Part shown: piece after piece, positions 1-12,895 of the stretch
Layout: the number at the start of each line of letters is the position of its first letter
Position numbering within the stretch: position 1 is the first letter of the stretch
DNA from: Isoetes taiwanensis
Taxonomy: Eukaryota > Streptophyta > Lycopodiopsida > Isoetales > Isoetaceae
Reading direction: 5' to 3'
NCBI GenBank assembly: GCA_021234155.1
Contig: JAJEKV010000004.1
Coordinates: 17,607,310-17,671,309 of the forward strand
DNA: 64,000 nucleotides
Made by a program: the position numbers and the translations under genes
Notes under the pieces: model-generated
The model's input: the letters and a program-made list of their open reading frames with translations, nothing else
Database searches by the model: none
What the model was told of the DNA's origin: nothing

Positions 1-393
1 GATTGGTATGTGAACGTACATCCGTGTCGCGAATGGTGTACGTGAGAGCCCGGGCGAGGGATTGATCATCCCTGAATCACAGTAAGTTATAAGAAGATGT
101 TCTATGCGTGACTAACATTTGTGTGCTTATTGTCTGTGTGACTAACGATTCGCCTCAGGTTAAGGTAATGGTTTACCCACTTAGTCCTTCCCTGGACTAA
201 CCCCCACCACTTCTTTCCTATTTCTTACAGATTAATCTGGTAGCTACGTGACTGTTGAGCGAGGGGAGCATGAGTGATAGTAGAGCATAGATTCCTACGT
301 AGTTTCAATTGTAACCTTGAGTTTACGAATTTTATTAATGAAAGATATTTAATATTCGAGTTCCATTACTCTCTTTAGTTTGATCTCAAGTGT
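1..393. other. Intergenic, nothing recognised
   Basis: I see no coding similarity, RNA gene or clear repeat here. The hAT remnant that follows probably ends near its right border. Confidence 0.4.
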
Positions 394-2584
394 TTAACGC
401 TCTAGGAGCGTTTCACAAAATTGCGGATACACAATAGAAATGGCATCCAAGAGTTCTTCTTTTGAAAAACGCTTTTCTATCTCTTTTTCCAAAGTAGTAG
501 CAATGTTTTTGAGGTTTTGTCTGACAGTTAAGATGATTTCACCAAATGCAATTTTGCTGACAGAAACTCGACGTATAAGACGATCTTTAGTACGCTGATT
601 CTTTGAGTACAGATGTACGAAGTTTGAGATTAATAAAATAAACAAGAACAAAATGGGCCACTATCATATACTTGCACTAATTGCGAGTGCACCTTAATGC
701 ATACTGTATCATTCACATCAAACTCTAGAATGCTTTTACTGCCATAAACATCAACCAAGATGTCCATAGCACAAACTTCTCTTTGTCATATGGTACGGTT
801 GGTGATGTGGGATACAAATATTTCAAAGCAATGAGTATCATCTTCCTTGCTTGTACATACTCACCAATTTACATAGTTCGCTCTTGCCGCAAGCTTTATC
901 AAGAAGTTCATCTCCTTCAACATAGGAAGCATACCTAAATACAAGTGCCCACCATTTCATAGAAGTTTTAAAAGGTTTCAGAAAATACTCCAACACAACT
1001 AAGGTAGTACCTGCTAATGTCAACAAAGTTTCTAGGTCCAAAAGTTGAGCTAGTAAGAATTCTGGTTTTTCAAACTCCTTCCCATTCTTTGATGTGGACT
1101 TATCCATCAATCCAACCAGAGCAGGATACTCCTCAAGCTGGCTTGTAGAGTGAACTCCATCTCGTATTGATAGTATTTAGAAGTTTATTTCCCTTTGTTG
1201 AGCCAGCTGCCATCTTCTTAAACTTATGGAATCTGTAAATGCAAAAACATAAAAAAAAAACACTTGGAAACTAAGAAGAAAGAGACTACATGTATAATCA
1301 AATCAGTTTATACACACCTTTTTGAGCTACGACAGAAAAAATTATATGTTTCCTTTATTAAATCCTCAATCTTATTGACACAATCAAACGTGTCAACAAT
1401 CTTGTAGGCTAGGTTCATCCGGTGTGCCATACAATGAATGCCTAGTGCATAAGGTGCAAATATTATTTGAAGTCTCACACTTAGACCATTACGACAACCT
1501 TGCATTACGAAGCAGCCATCTAACCCTATGCAAACAAGCTTGTTCGCAATCTTAATTGTAGACAACTCGTGTCTTCCCTTACGGGATTCGAACCCGTGTC
1601 TTTGACATGAAAAGATGATGTCCTAACCCCTAGACGAAAGGGACTCTGGCTGGTATTGACTAGACTATAATGATATTCTATATAATAGAATATCTATCAC
1701 GCTGGCAAAAAAGTTTCATTCACACAATTCCTTGCGTAGATCTTCTTTTCACACATCATCAATACACTTTGCAAACTCCCAACCACTTTGTTTGGACCAA
1801 TTTGAGTTAGGAATTTTTTGAATTTGCTGCAATTCAAGAATGTCCTTTTGCTCCGGATAATCTATCATAGGTCTACCCCTCTTTAACACGTGGAACATAG
1901 CTTCCAATTGCACATTCTTTTCTTGTAAGTATTTATTAGCAAGCTTTCGCAACATCAACTTAATTGGAGGAACACGAGGGCATTCAATCCTCACCAACTC
2001 CTTCCTATATGCCTCCACATTTTGCAAGTGCCTGCATTCATCCTTGGACTTCCACCTTTGCACAATTGTCTCCTTTCCATCAATCATATGTCCTTCATAG
2101 ACTTTACCTGCATGCTTCTCTATGGTATTCAATTTCAATTGCAAGTCTATGTTATAACCTTGCTTCCATGAGCATGCTCTACAGCACGCGCTCTTTGTCC
2201 TTAATGGAAATCCATGTTCATCTTTTTCAATCAAGGGCTCAATAAACACAAATCTCCTTGCCCAATCATCTTGAAACTCTCTTCTACTAATCCACTGGTT
2301 GAATTCCTCCAATTCCTTTTTTGTTTACTGTCAGAGCTATCATTTGATGTATTATTTGGAAGCCCACAACTTGATCCAATAGCATTTGCACCCAAAGTGG
2401 CTATTGCATTACCTATTTGCCCATCCATAGCAAAAGAAACCTCATTCATAATTATGGTATTATCTCTCACATCTATAATGGATGCCATATTCAAAGAAGG
2501 ATCATCTTGTTGCTCATTGTTGCCGGAGCTAGCCACATCTTCAACAAAAGTCTTAAAGTATGAGAGAAACCCTTGTCTTGTCAT
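394..2584 (-). pseudogene. Decayed hAT-type (ZNF862/ZMYM-like) transposase
   Basis: Five minus-strand blocks line up in order: 2584-2231, 2312-1749, 1565-1308, 1110-838 and 651-394. The second block has a BED/TTF-like zinc finger pattern (CCRACSW, then IEKHAGK, a Cys-x2-Cys followed by a His). The third block carries the part of the RNase-H core typical of ZNF862-like hAT transposases: GLDGCFVMQGCRNG followed by GIHCMAHRMNLA. In intact members this enzyme cuts and pastes the element in the nucleus. The blocks sit in different frames, separated by stops, so the copy is dead. The N-terminal block is low-complexity and acidic. I did not find terminal inverted repeats. A mitochondrial-type tRNA lies between blocks two and three. 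Family assignment is from motif recognition only; the two end blocks are assigned by position. Confidence 0.6.
1573..1644 (-). tRNA. trnE: Mitochondrial-type tRNA-Glu (UUC), probably a nuclear pseudogene copy
   Basis: The minus strand folds as a tRNA of about 72 nt. The acceptor 5' side GTCCCTT pairs with AAGGGA, the D-arm region is GTCTAGGGGTTAGGAC, and the T-arm is ACGGG-TTCGAAT-CCCGT. The anticodon UUC is at plus positions 1609-1611. The sequence matches plant mitochondrial trnE as I remember it, and neither the cytosolic nor the chloroplast tRNA-Glu. Most differences from that remembered gene are C-to-T or G-to-A, and the anticodon stem is poorly paired. This fits a decaying mitochondrial insertion in the nucleus. 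It lies inside a decayed hAT transposase. No CCA is encoded. Confidence 0.7.
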
Positions 2585-2600
2585 ATCAAAATGTTTTTAA

Positions 2601-3905
2601 GAATAAAAAAATCAACTTTAGATTCTTGGATAAGAACACACAAGGGGATATAAATTCATGTAAGAGATATGCATTGTGCTTTATCAGAATTGCCAGAACC
2701 TCGGTCTGCTACATATTGCATTGAGAATGCTATGCATCTTCAATCTCTTCATTCACAAAGCTGGATTTGATATCCATATCATGTAAATAAGCTCTTTGGA
2801 AATCCCGGCCCTTAAATCTAACCTGCAGATATACATTGTGCTAATTCAGGGGGTATGAAATAGACGAGGTTTGTTCTAGATATAAAGAACAAAATACAAA
2901 GTGCCACTTATAAGAAGGAAAATGCTCTTACCATCAAGATGATGCATATCGTCCTATGTCATGTCTTCTGCAACAACTGTTAATTTCAAGATGTAGCTGC
3001 GAGTTGTAAGTATGCATGATTAGTGGAGCTCTTTGTCTCGTACTCAATAAATTGAAAGTTCAGAAGATTGATTATGCATGCGAGTTTCCTAAAAACAATT
3101 TGTACACAAGCCATGTGCCATAATGCCAAAAAGAAGAAATGCTTGAGCTTCTCTTATCGTGCATGGTGTTCTACAAATGCCAAAAAGAGGAATCAAAATT
3201 TTGTCAAAGTTAAGATTGGAAAAGCAAATCAAAAGCAAGACAATATGATCGATTCAAAATTTCAGAGAAATGTTGGCATACTTAAGACAATAGAACCAGA
3301 TTCGAAATTGAAGATATGCATTTCTTGTAGAAAATCATTTTTTTTAGAGGATAGGATTTGTATTGCATGGTTATTAGAGGCGATTTTATAATCACCAAGA
3401 ATTGTATTCGCACGAGGGCAAATACAACAACCCATCATTTAGTAAAGTAGCCTAATTAATGATGGCGGGAGAACAGTTTTTTGGAGTTGGTAAAGACATT
3501 GCACTTCAAAAATCAGATTAATCCCACGCTTGCCAGGGTCCATAGTTGTATCTGTCAACACATTTGCCTATGAAAAAGCATAGGTGGTTGCATCCATTTG
3601 CACAGAAGCACACTACCTTAGAATTGAGATAAGAAGAAGGGCCTTGGAAGAACGAGAAAATAGGATCACAACTAAGAGTTATTGAAGAGCAATGTCACTC
3701 TCTTTAGAACTGCGCAGCATTTGCAGCTACTCGGGCACGATATGTCGTGTTAGTTATTGTTAACCAACTGCTTTATGATGATGAACACCCTCAGTACGAA
3801 CACTGGGATCTTATATTCAAAAAATACTACACATGCAGGCTCAACTGTGCCCCTGAACACTGACATGACAAATGTACAATTTGTCTGCAAGCTTATTACC
3901 GTTAA
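2601..3905. other. Intergenic, no recognised gene
   Basis: AT-rich DNA. An open frame of 107 codons on the plus strand (3068-3391) has a basic, Lys- and Cys-containing product with no family resemblance that I can see. It lacks a convincing context and I do not call it a gene. Confidence 0.4.
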
Positions 3906-4062
3906 GGTTTTTCTCTCAAAAATCCTTCAAGGCAGAGGTTTTAAAATCCTGGACAGTAGTAGGCCAACAATTCTTTGTTTTTTTGTTTGGGTCCTATAGT
4001 TCATCTGGTCTCCGTGGATGATAAAAGTCAAGCTAAGCCAATCCAATCCAATCCAATCCATT
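3906..4062 (+). repeat. SINE-like 3' end with (AATCC)n tail
   Basis: This stretch aligns by eye with 63849-63988. Shared blocks are GAGGCAG.GGTTTT-like, TGGGTCC.AT and TGGTCTCCGTGGA followed by an A-rich junction. The tail here is a short (AATCC)n run, whereas the copy at the window end has (CTATT)n. The same 3' logic, a fixed end plus a simple-sequence tail, is typical of SINEs copied by a LINE. No tRNA-like head is visible, so the copy is probably 5' truncated. Confidence 0.5.
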
Positions 4063-6340
4063 GAATCCAAATGTTGGTGTGGTGTGTGCATCATATATTC
4101 AAACGTATGCAAAGATATATTAGAAGAAATGTCTCATATACTTGAACCCAAATATTGGTGTGGTGTGAGCATCATATATCCAATCGTATGCTGCCAATGT
4201 GGCATGACGTCAAAATTGTTTTTGCTTTTCTTTGGGAGTCATATGCATATGCATTTAAATTATCTCACATGTATTTTAAAGGCTTGCGAGTTAATACTCA
4301 AAAATATATTATTACAAATGTCTCATTCCTATGAACCCAAGGCATCTGAAATCAATACCAAAGGCGAGATTAATGACCAAAAGAATCCAGTAGTCAAAAC
4401 TTATTATTTGCAAAATATGACTAGAATTATCATGCTCTATTTTTCTCTGCTAATATTATAAATTCACTAGGCAAAATATATATCATTAGGAAGAACATGC
4501 TCTGAGTTTTCAACATGCTAAACATACACAAATCTAGTATTGAAATCACGAATTATGATCACAACATTGCAGTAGGGTAAACCTTAAATGGTCGCCACCG
4601 TCCCCTGTTTATGCATCTATCTGCGTGTCCTCTTTCTTATAATTCATATATGCATATTTTGGATACAATTATAAATAAGTTCCAATTGATACAAAAGGTG
4701 AATTTTATAAATATTTTCTTGGCTACAATTTTACTTAGCCTTCTATCTCATAGCAACTCGATCATTTATGCATCATGAGATATTATTATCCACCATTACT
4801 TTTAAACATAAGATCGACCGGAATTTTTAAATGGTACTAAGACATTTGGATATCTATTTCTTTAATGATCATGTACCCATGCACATATTGCCTTTGATTT
4901 CTAAACGAGATAAAATTTCAAAAGTCTATCTCTCAGGCTACATATAATACTAAGAATCTTCTACTTTGCTTATTAAATAGTAGCTGGAGATTCCTAAATG
5001 TCAAAGTCCATCATGAATTATAGAAGTAGAAATTGGACTCAAGACTAAATAAAGCAAGCAAAGATGGTGACGAGAAGAAACACACAAGACAAGGATCACA
5101 TTTCTTCGCCTACAAGCCAATTGTATGATTAAGACTACATTAGTAAGAGTAACAAAGCTAGCGTGTAATATCCAATCTATATATTGTCAGGAGCTGAAAA
5201 GCTAATTTTACTTTACACATCACAAGGAGAAAGAGTGACAGGCATGACAACCCTAAGAACATAGGAACCTCTCCACCAGAAAAGAAGCATGGTAAGGATT
5301 AAAAATTATGATAGGATGAGGTAAGACATTCTCTATACCTCAGCTGCCGGTACGAGATGAATCCGATGTAGATGCAGATAGCGTAGGCAATAAGGAGTGG
5401 GAAAACTCTAACAGTTACTAGGAATTAGTGTAGTATGTGCTTTACTAGGGAGAATGAGCATGTTAGGGAGGTAAAAAAGGTTTAGGAATTAGTGTATTAG
5501 GCATTGTATTAGGGAGAATGAGCAGGAGGAGGAGGGCAAAAGGTTTCCAGGTTGGCAGAGAAACGAACGAACTTTAGGTTTTTGATCCCCACAAGGGTTG
5601 AACAAAGGGAAGGGGAGGTGTGGCCAATAGAGAGGCATGACAGGCAGGCTGAGTGGTGCCACTATAGAGGCATGACGGAGAGAACAGCAGGAATGAGGGA
5701 GAGGCGAGACACAGAAGCCATGTTGAGGCATGAAATGGAATATTATATAGAGGGCGTGCCCAGGTGAGGACAGAAGGCCCAAATGCAATAGAAGGGCCCA
5801 AATACAACATAGGCATTAAAAAAAAAAAAAAAAAGGAAAATGTATATACAAAGTAAATAAAGTAAATATCTTATCCCTAAAAAATGAAAATGAAAAGATA
5901 CACAAAATGAGGCATTGGGGAAAAAAAAAATTGTCGGGATTATGAGACACACGGGCATGAGAGAGAATCTGATCTAACAGAGTAACAGACAGCTCTTAGA
6001 AAGAGAATGCCCAGAAAAATTACACAGAAGAAGAGAGACGACCACATGACCAAATGCCCCTTCCTCCCCTTCCGTGTAACAGCTATGGCGGACGGTATTG
6101 CACCATCAGGGATCTCGCCGCCCATCACGACCGGAGCCGCAGACCCTCTTTCTTCCCTTCCAGCTCTAGCTCTGTGCCCAGATCCTATGTAAGTCTGCTC
6201 CTGTTTTTCAGTTTTTGTTTCAGATTTGGGAAAACCCAGATGTTTGTTGAAGAAATGGGGCCAGATCCAGTTTGGGCTTCCCTTGTTACGGCAGCTGGAG
6301 TGATAAAACTTTGGCTTTGACGGTTGGATTAGTGGGTAGA
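4063..6340. other. Intergenic / upstream region of the Exo70 locus
   Basis: AT-rich DNA with no recognised protein. There are A-runs near 5819-5834 and 5921-5930. A possible untranslated or short first exon lies around 6085-6192, with a splice-donor-like CCTATGTAAGT near 6183 and an acceptor-like TTTTGTTTCAG shortly after. It could be a 5' leader of the downstream Exo70 locus, but that is inference. Confidence 0.3.
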
Positions 6341-8389
6341 ATGGACGGAATGACGACTTTGAATCCTGAAGAGAGGGTTTTGGCCACTGCAAGACATATT
6401 ATGATGACTTTAGGTGATGATGTGAATATTAAGGATGATATGATGAGCATTTTGTCTAAGTTTGATGATAGATTTTTTCTCTGCCTCGGTCTGAGAGGGG
6501 GCCGCCTCAGCGGCAGGATGAGGAGGATGAGCCTGAGTGTGGGGCAAGCACCAGTGCTTCTTTAAGTGCAACAAGGAGGGCTTCTTTTGATGAGCTAGAT
6601 TCTGCCGAAGAGACTATTTTGAAATGGAAGGACGAGAGTTTGCAGAAAACCATTTGGGGCGGTCCAGAAGAAGACGTTGCAAGTTATCTTCAGGCTGTGG
6701 ACGACGCAGATTATTTTAGATGGCTTGTCAGTGTCTGAAAGTAAAGACGGATTGGATCGAGCCCAGAACTTGCTTTGAGATGGGTATGATTCGTCTCCAA
6801 GAAGAGTTCCGGCATATATTGGAAATTAATAGTGCACCAGTCCCACCTGAGGAATTGCTTGAGTCTGTTGCTATTTCCACAATCCCTTCATTTAGCCGCA
6901 TGAGAACACATTTGGTTCTCGCCCTGATCCAGAAGATGCAGATGTTTCGGACCCAGTTGCAGCTGCATCATCAGATGACGAAGAAGAAGAAGATGTGCCA
7001 ACTGCTGAACCTGTTTCAGATTTAAATCCTATAATTGACACTCTTCTTCCACCTGAGGTTGTGCAAGATCTTCATGATATTGCTAAGAGAATGGTCCAGT
7101 CTCAGTACACAAGAGAATGCTGCCAGGTTTATGGGAGTATCAGGAAAATCATTTTAGAGGAGAGCCTACAGAGTCTAGGGGCTGAAAAAATTGAGTATAG
7201 AAGAAGTACAAAAGATGCAATGGGATGTCTTGGAAGGAAAAATAAAAAATGGATCCAGGCCATGAATGCTGGAGTGAAAGTACTTTTTGCAACGGAACGT
7301 GAGCTCTGCAAGCGAAGTCTTTGAGGATCTAGGGATGTGGAGGAAAATTGCTTTTGCAGATTTTGCAAGAGGTTCTATGATGCAGCTTTTGAACTTTGGT
7401 GAGGCCATAGCCATTAGTCGAAGGGCTCTTGAAAAGCTCTTCAGAATTTTGACATGTAATGAGGCTCTTTTCAGGATCTGCTTCCAGAGATTTGTGAGAT
7501 TTTCTCTGGAGAGACTTGTGCAGGCGTTAGGAATGAAGCTTCTGGGATCCTGTTGCATTGGGTGAAGCAGCAAGGGGAACATTTTCAGAGTTTGAGAATG
7601 CCATCTATAAGGATGCTTCAAGAACACCAGTACCTGGGGTGCTCTCCATCCTCTCACACGCTTATGTCATGAATTATTTGAGCTTCCTGTTTGTTTATGT
7701 GAATACCTTAAGACAGCTTTTGAGAACTCAGGATCAGAAGATAGTAATGGATTAGAAGACCAAACGCCTGAGGATGAATCACAAGGGGAGAATAAAAAGT
7801 CACTATTGGCACAGCAAATGGTCTGGATTATAGATGTTCTAGTGGCAAATCTGGACACCAAATCAAAGCTATACAAGGATCCAGCCCTAACACACTTGTT
7901 TCTCATGAATAATGTTCACTACATTGTTCAAAAGGTGAAGCAGACAGAAATTCGCCTTTGTTAGGGGATGATTGATTCGAGACATGCCCTTCAAGTCCGC
8001 AACATGCAACTCATTATCAACGAGTGGCCTGGAATAAAATATTGTCTTTTTTGAAAGATGAAGGCATTCGTATTGGTGGAAGTTTTTCCAGTGGAGTTTC
8101 CAAGACTGTTTTGAAAGAAAGATTTAAGAGTTTCAATGCAACATTCGAGGAAATTCACAGAACGCAATCATTATGGCATGTTCCAGATAGCCAACTTCGC
8201 CTTGAGCTGCGTATTTCTATATCTGAGAAGCTTCTTCCTGCATATCGAGCTTTTCTTGGACGTGAACGGATATACCTTGACAGTGAAAGACATCCAGAAA
8301 GGTATATAAAGTACACACCAGAGGATCTAGAGGGATACATGAATGACTTGTTCGAGGGAGCGTCCATCTCAGGAACACGACCTCGATAA
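6341..8389 (+). pseudogene. EXO70: Exo70 exocyst subunit, B/D-clade-like, frame broken many times
   Basis: Exo70 is the exocyst subunit that binds PI(4,5)P2 and tethers secretory vesicles to the plasma membrane. The whole family length is present without introns, about 680 codons. N-terminal: ERVLATARHIMMTLGDD and DDMMSILSKFDDRF. Middle: EDVASYLQAVDDADYFRWL, LQEEFRHILEINSAPVPPEE and LLPPEVVQDLHDIAKRMVQ, then ECCQVYGSIRK and NKKWIQAMNAGVKVLFATER. C-terminal: [30 protein letters not shown] and [20 protein letters not shown], the usual end of the family. The start was chosen at the first Met before the conserved N-terminal helix. These blocks lie in alternating frames, with at least seven shifts. 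A single-exon coding region is normal for plant Exo70 genes, so it need not be a retrocopy. It is either a pseudogene or a real gene in an indel-rich assembly. Confidence 0.85.
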
Positions 8390-8876
8390 GCAGGAATCTA
8401 GATCTGGACTTTGTTAATGCATTCATTGCTTATCTGGACCCTGATACTTCATTAGTCATGGAAGAAGATTGGCAGCGTGCCAAAACATGATAAAAGCACT
8501 CAACAGGGACGTATGCTGCCAGAAGATGGATTTGATTCATATTGTGAGCCTGCAGACCATTCATATCTGAGGTGGGCTTAGTCAGTGGGATATGCTAAAG
8601 TGGATTTTGGAGTAGTCTCTAGGTTTGTATTTATTAGTATCATGTTTATAACCGTTCTTACATTAAGTGAACTGTTTTATATCAGTTCTCTACACACTGA
8701 TAATGACATTTGAAATGTTGTCATCAACATTTTGCATTTTTTGTTTCTGGAAACACATTATAGTGTGGTTTATAATAAAATGGATCTGATGTCCTCATTC
8801 TGGGAATTAGAACTGTCTATCTTGGATGTGACTTTTAATTCTGCCAACTCTTGCCAAAACCTTGCATGTTGCAGAT

Positions 8877-9327
8877 CTGGAAGTTTCTCCCATCTTTTGG
8901 CGCAGGGAGGGCAGCTTTTTTCCGAAGGAACTTTAATTTGTCATTGCAGATGCTTTGAGTATGTGTTGGGAAAACCTATAACTTCCCACAGCAGATTGCA
9001 ACGCTCAAGCTGTATAATTTTTTTTGTTTTGGTTTTACTGATTAGCTCTTTCAGTAGAATTGTCTCAGCAACTTATAATGTTTATAATCTGATAAGTTAT
9101 CGAACTGGAAGTTTCGGGCCATCTTTTGGCAAAGCGAGAGCAGCTATTTTCCGAAGGAACTTTAATTTGTCATTGCAGATGCTTTGAGTATGTGGTGGAA
9201 AACCTATAACTTCCCACAGCAGATTGCAATGCTCAAGATGTATAATTTTTTTTGGTTTTACTGATTAGCTCTTTCAGTAGAGTTGTCTCAGCAACCTATA
9301 ATGTTTATAATCTGATAAGTTATCGAA
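8877..9327. repeat. Tandem duplication of about 225 bp downstream of Exo70
   Basis: Two direct copies, 8877-9104 and 9105-9327, each start CTGGAAGTTTC and end GATAAGTTATCGAA. They differ by scattered substitutions and small indels, so the duplication is not recent. An open frame runs across the first copy only because of the duplication; I do not treat it as a gene. Confidence 0.85.
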
Positions 9328-10781
9328 TTTACAAACGTAGCTTAAAACAGTGCATCCAATTTCATTTACAAAAGCAATAACATAGACGTTTGTCCTTGGT
9401 AAGACTTGCATATTGCTTGCTTGTGACCCGATCCCCCTTGCTGTTGGAGTTTACAATGTTTTCTCGAGGGCCAATTGGCAGGTCAAAGCTATATAATGTG
9501 TTCATTTCATTTCACGCATTCACACTTTGCACAACCCTCTAAATTTGTACGTAAGCTTGAACTTAAAAGTAAAAAATGCCTCAGCATAGAGAGAAGCCCG
9601 CCATGAGGACATAGGTTTGTTTCGCCACATTAAGTTGAGAGTGCTCTCATTTAGACTTTATTAAATACATTGAATTTGGAGGTTTGCCACATTTTCTAAG
9701 GATGGTATGCAATATATGGAATATATGGTGGTTCTTAGTGGATGATGAAACTCCGTTTTGTTGAATTTGACGCCTATGGTCTCAGTGGATTTAAGAACCG
9801 TCTTCTTCATTGAACTTAAGATAATACTAGTCCATTACTTCACCTAATGTGAACACCTTGAGATATTGGTAGCGCGTTTGTTTTGGGTACAAAATGTCGC
9901 AGCTTCGAATCCTGTCATCCCTAACCCGAATCTCATACGTATGAGAGAAATTTTGCTTAGACCCAATCATTTGTACTCGTGGATGTCAACTTAAGAGAGT
10001 TCCATTTCTTTATATCCTATTTTGGAGGCACATGTTAAAATGCAGAGAGAAGGAAGAAGAGAATCCAAAGGACATGTTGATGGGAGTGAGTGCTTTTGGA
10101 CCATTTTATGAGTGTCTTTACATGCGTGTAGCTAAAGTTATGTCTCCTTTATCTTTACCTATCTTTTGTCACTTGAAAATACGACTGGTAAGTGGAGAAG
10201 AGAATAGGATGAATGCATTCACATGTTGAATATGCCATTAAAGTGGTCAGACTAGGACTGAGAAATTGGCCTATCATTTACAATGGCATCTCTTTTGATA
10301 ACTGCTTTGTTGATAACTGCTGAAAAGTGAGAATATGAAGTTGAAATAGACAGACTAGATCGGCTTGTTTATATTGACCAAGTCAGGATAGCACGGGGAT
10401 ATATGAACATGAATTTGAATAGGCTCAGGCAGACTTGTGCAGAAGAGACATATGAGTGAAAATGTGTAGTGCTAAACACCAACATTGCACATTGGCCTCG
10501 TGATATTGTCCCACATATTGCATGCCATGTTAAAGTATATGAAAGGTTAAAGGTTAAGTTTATGTTGTTCTTTTTTCAGGAGAGAAGACAGCACTTGTCC
10601 ATGCCTCCATACAACTATGGGCACCTGGGTTCTCTTTTCATCTGCAACACCTGCCCTTTCCAGGGCGAGCTTGTCTTTTTTCTTTCCTTGGTTCTTATCC
10701 ATCTGCCAAATCTGCACCTTTTAAATCCGATTCTTCATCTGGGTTTGCTCCCAATTTGAATTGAGCTTAACGCATTTGGCC
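9328..10781. other. Intergenic, upstream of the metacaspase
   Basis: No recognised gene. Pyrimidine-rich sequence in 10660-10780 directly precedes the metacaspase start and is probably its 5' leader. Small open frames at 10032-10229 and 10469-10759 show no family features. Confidence 0.35.
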
Positions 10782-12628
10782 ATGGTGAAGAAAGCTCTCC
10801 TCGTTGGTTGTAACTATCCGGGCACCAAAGCTGAACTTAATGGCTGTGTTAATGATGTGAAGCGCATGCAGCAAAGTTTGATAGATCGATTTGGCTTTTC
10901 TAATCGAAATATCACTGTGATGATCGATACAGACCCTGATTTTGTCCAGCCAACAGGTGCCAATATTCGCAAGGCTTTGGAGCAACTCGTGTATGGAGCA
11001 CAAGAAGGGGATATTCTTTTCTTCCATTACAGCGGCCATGGAGTTAGGCTTCCAGCAGAGTCTGGAGAGAATGACGATACTGGCTATGATGAGTGCATTG
11101 TGCCTACTGATATGAACCTTATTGCAGGTAATAAGGCTTTTTGTTTCCTTTATTTCTTTGCAATTTGTGATACATGGTTTATGATCACGTTCATGATTTG
11201 ATATCATATATATCGTATTCATATATTGGTCATGACATGTAGGCAACTATTAGATGCTATTATTTCTTGAATACTACTTGAATAAAGTGATGCTCCCTAT
11301 ATGTTGTCTAGTAACACTATTATTTGTAATTCATTTCCCTGATTACTACTAGCATCAGATCAGTTAAATTGAGATTTGAAAGCATCCCAAGCTCAAAGAT
11401 GGATGGCAATGAGAAACATCTCAATGCAAGGTCCTCAATCTGATGAGAAAATTATATAGGTTTTCTCTTTTTCTCAGAACAATTCCTGCAGCAGGATGCG
11501 AGTTGTTGTTAACTGATTGAATACATTCAATATGGCTCTGTTTCTTATTCCCCCATAGAATTCGGTTATTTAAGGAGAGTTGTCGAGGAAATTCACACAT
11601 CATTTCCATTGTCAAGTCATCTATATAATGTATGCATCATCAGCATCTTCACTTTCATATGATACTGATAAGGAATTTATGGATGTTTAAATAACACTAT
11701 TTATTTACAATGGTGATTGATGCAGACGATGACTTTCGACAGATCGTAGACAAAGTACCTCGTGGATGCAGGTTTACAATAGTTTCAGATTCTTGCCACA
11801 GTGGAGGTTTGATTGAGCAAGCAAAAGAGCAAGTTGGTGGAGGTGGCAAGAATAGTTCATCAGGAGGACTGCTTGGTTTAATGTTTCAGGGAGTTCAGCA
11901 AGTTATAATAGGACGTGGAGAGGAAGAACTTAAGAGTAGAGGTTTGCACATACCTTCTTTTACACAAGCACCTCCATCATCATAAGGGAGAGGATGCTGA
12001 TCCAATATTACAATACCAGAGTGATGAATATAATGTGAAAAATAGGAGTCTTCCACTTTCAACATTCTTAGAACTTCTCAAACAAAAGACTGGACGTCAG
12101 GATGTGACAGTAGGAAACATCAGACCAACACTTTTTGATGTTTTTGGGGAGGATGCAAGCCCAAAGGTGAAGAAGTTTGTCAAGCTAGTGATAAAAAAGA
12201 TTGCAGGCTGGAAAATCTGAAGGTTTTGGGGCACAGTGGGAGGCCTGGCTCAGGATTTCGTGAAAATGAAACTTGAACAGGCAGATAATAAGCAAGAGTA
12301 CAGCAGACTTACATTTGAGACCATATTGCCAGACTCACACGACGCATATGCTGGAGTGACAGAACATGCATCAAGTGATATGGGAATCCTTGTAAGCGGT
12401 TGCCAATCACATGAAACATCAGCTGATGCTAATCCAACTGGTAACCCAGATGGTGCATATGGAGCTCTGAGCAATGCTATACAAGCTGTCCTATCAAGTT
12501 CTGAGAGGCCCATAGGTAATCGTGAGTTGGTCCTTTCTACTGTGAACTGTTGGCGCCAGGGCTTCAAACAAAATCCTTGCCTTTATTGTGCTGATGAATA
12601 TGCAGATGCACCTTTTGTATGTGATTGA
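10782..12628 (+). CDS. Type II metacaspase, two exons, one frameshift and one in-frame stop
   Basis: Metacaspases are Ca2+-dependent Arg/Lys-specific cysteine proteases of plant cell death and damage signalling. Type II forms (AtMC4 group) lack a prodomain and have a long linker between p20 and p10. Exon 1 (10782-11127) starts [19 protein letters not shown] and contains the catalytic His in FFHYSGHG. The intron is 11128-11725 (GTAATA...TGCAG). Exon 2 (11726-12628) holds the catalytic Cys in VSDSCHSGG, the linker, [19 protein letters not shown], and the family-typical end [16 protein letters not shown]. Two lesions interrupt the frame: a one-base shift near 11980 and a TGA at 12218-12220, inside the linker, where two compensating indels would also explain the pattern. 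Catalytic residues and splice sites are intact, so this may be a live gene with sequence errors. Confidence 0.88.
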
Positions 12629-12831
12629 GCACTTGACTTGTGATTAGGAAGGCTAGCTCTTTAGATTCTTGTGAAGCTTGGGCTGTGATGAAGCATAAAA
12701 GCTGCTGCAGTATGATAGCACAATGATTTAGTTTCTTGATGTAGAGAACAACATTTGTTTTAGTAAAATCATGTAAGATTATATTGGAGACCTTCATAAA
12801 ATGCACCACTAAGAAAACAGACCTGGGGACC

Positions 12832-12895
12832 ACTCAAATGGAAAGATTTATCCATGTTCGTCTACTCAAATGGAAAGATTTATCCATGTTCGTCT
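12832..12895. repeat. Perfect 32-bp tandem duplication
   Basis: The unit beginning ACTCAAATGGAAAG occurs at 12832-12863 and again at 12864-12895 without a difference. It lies just after the metacaspase 3' end. Identity suggests a recent slip or an assembly duplication. Confidence 0.9.

Noticed and set aside
1573-1644. Chloroplast tRNA-Glu insertion
   Set aside because: The chloroplast gene starts GCCCCCA and has a different T-arm; this sequence fits the mitochondrial type.
8732-9187. 151-codon open frame after Exo70
   Set aside because: It spans a tandem non-coding duplication and its product repeats with the duplication; no family resemblance.
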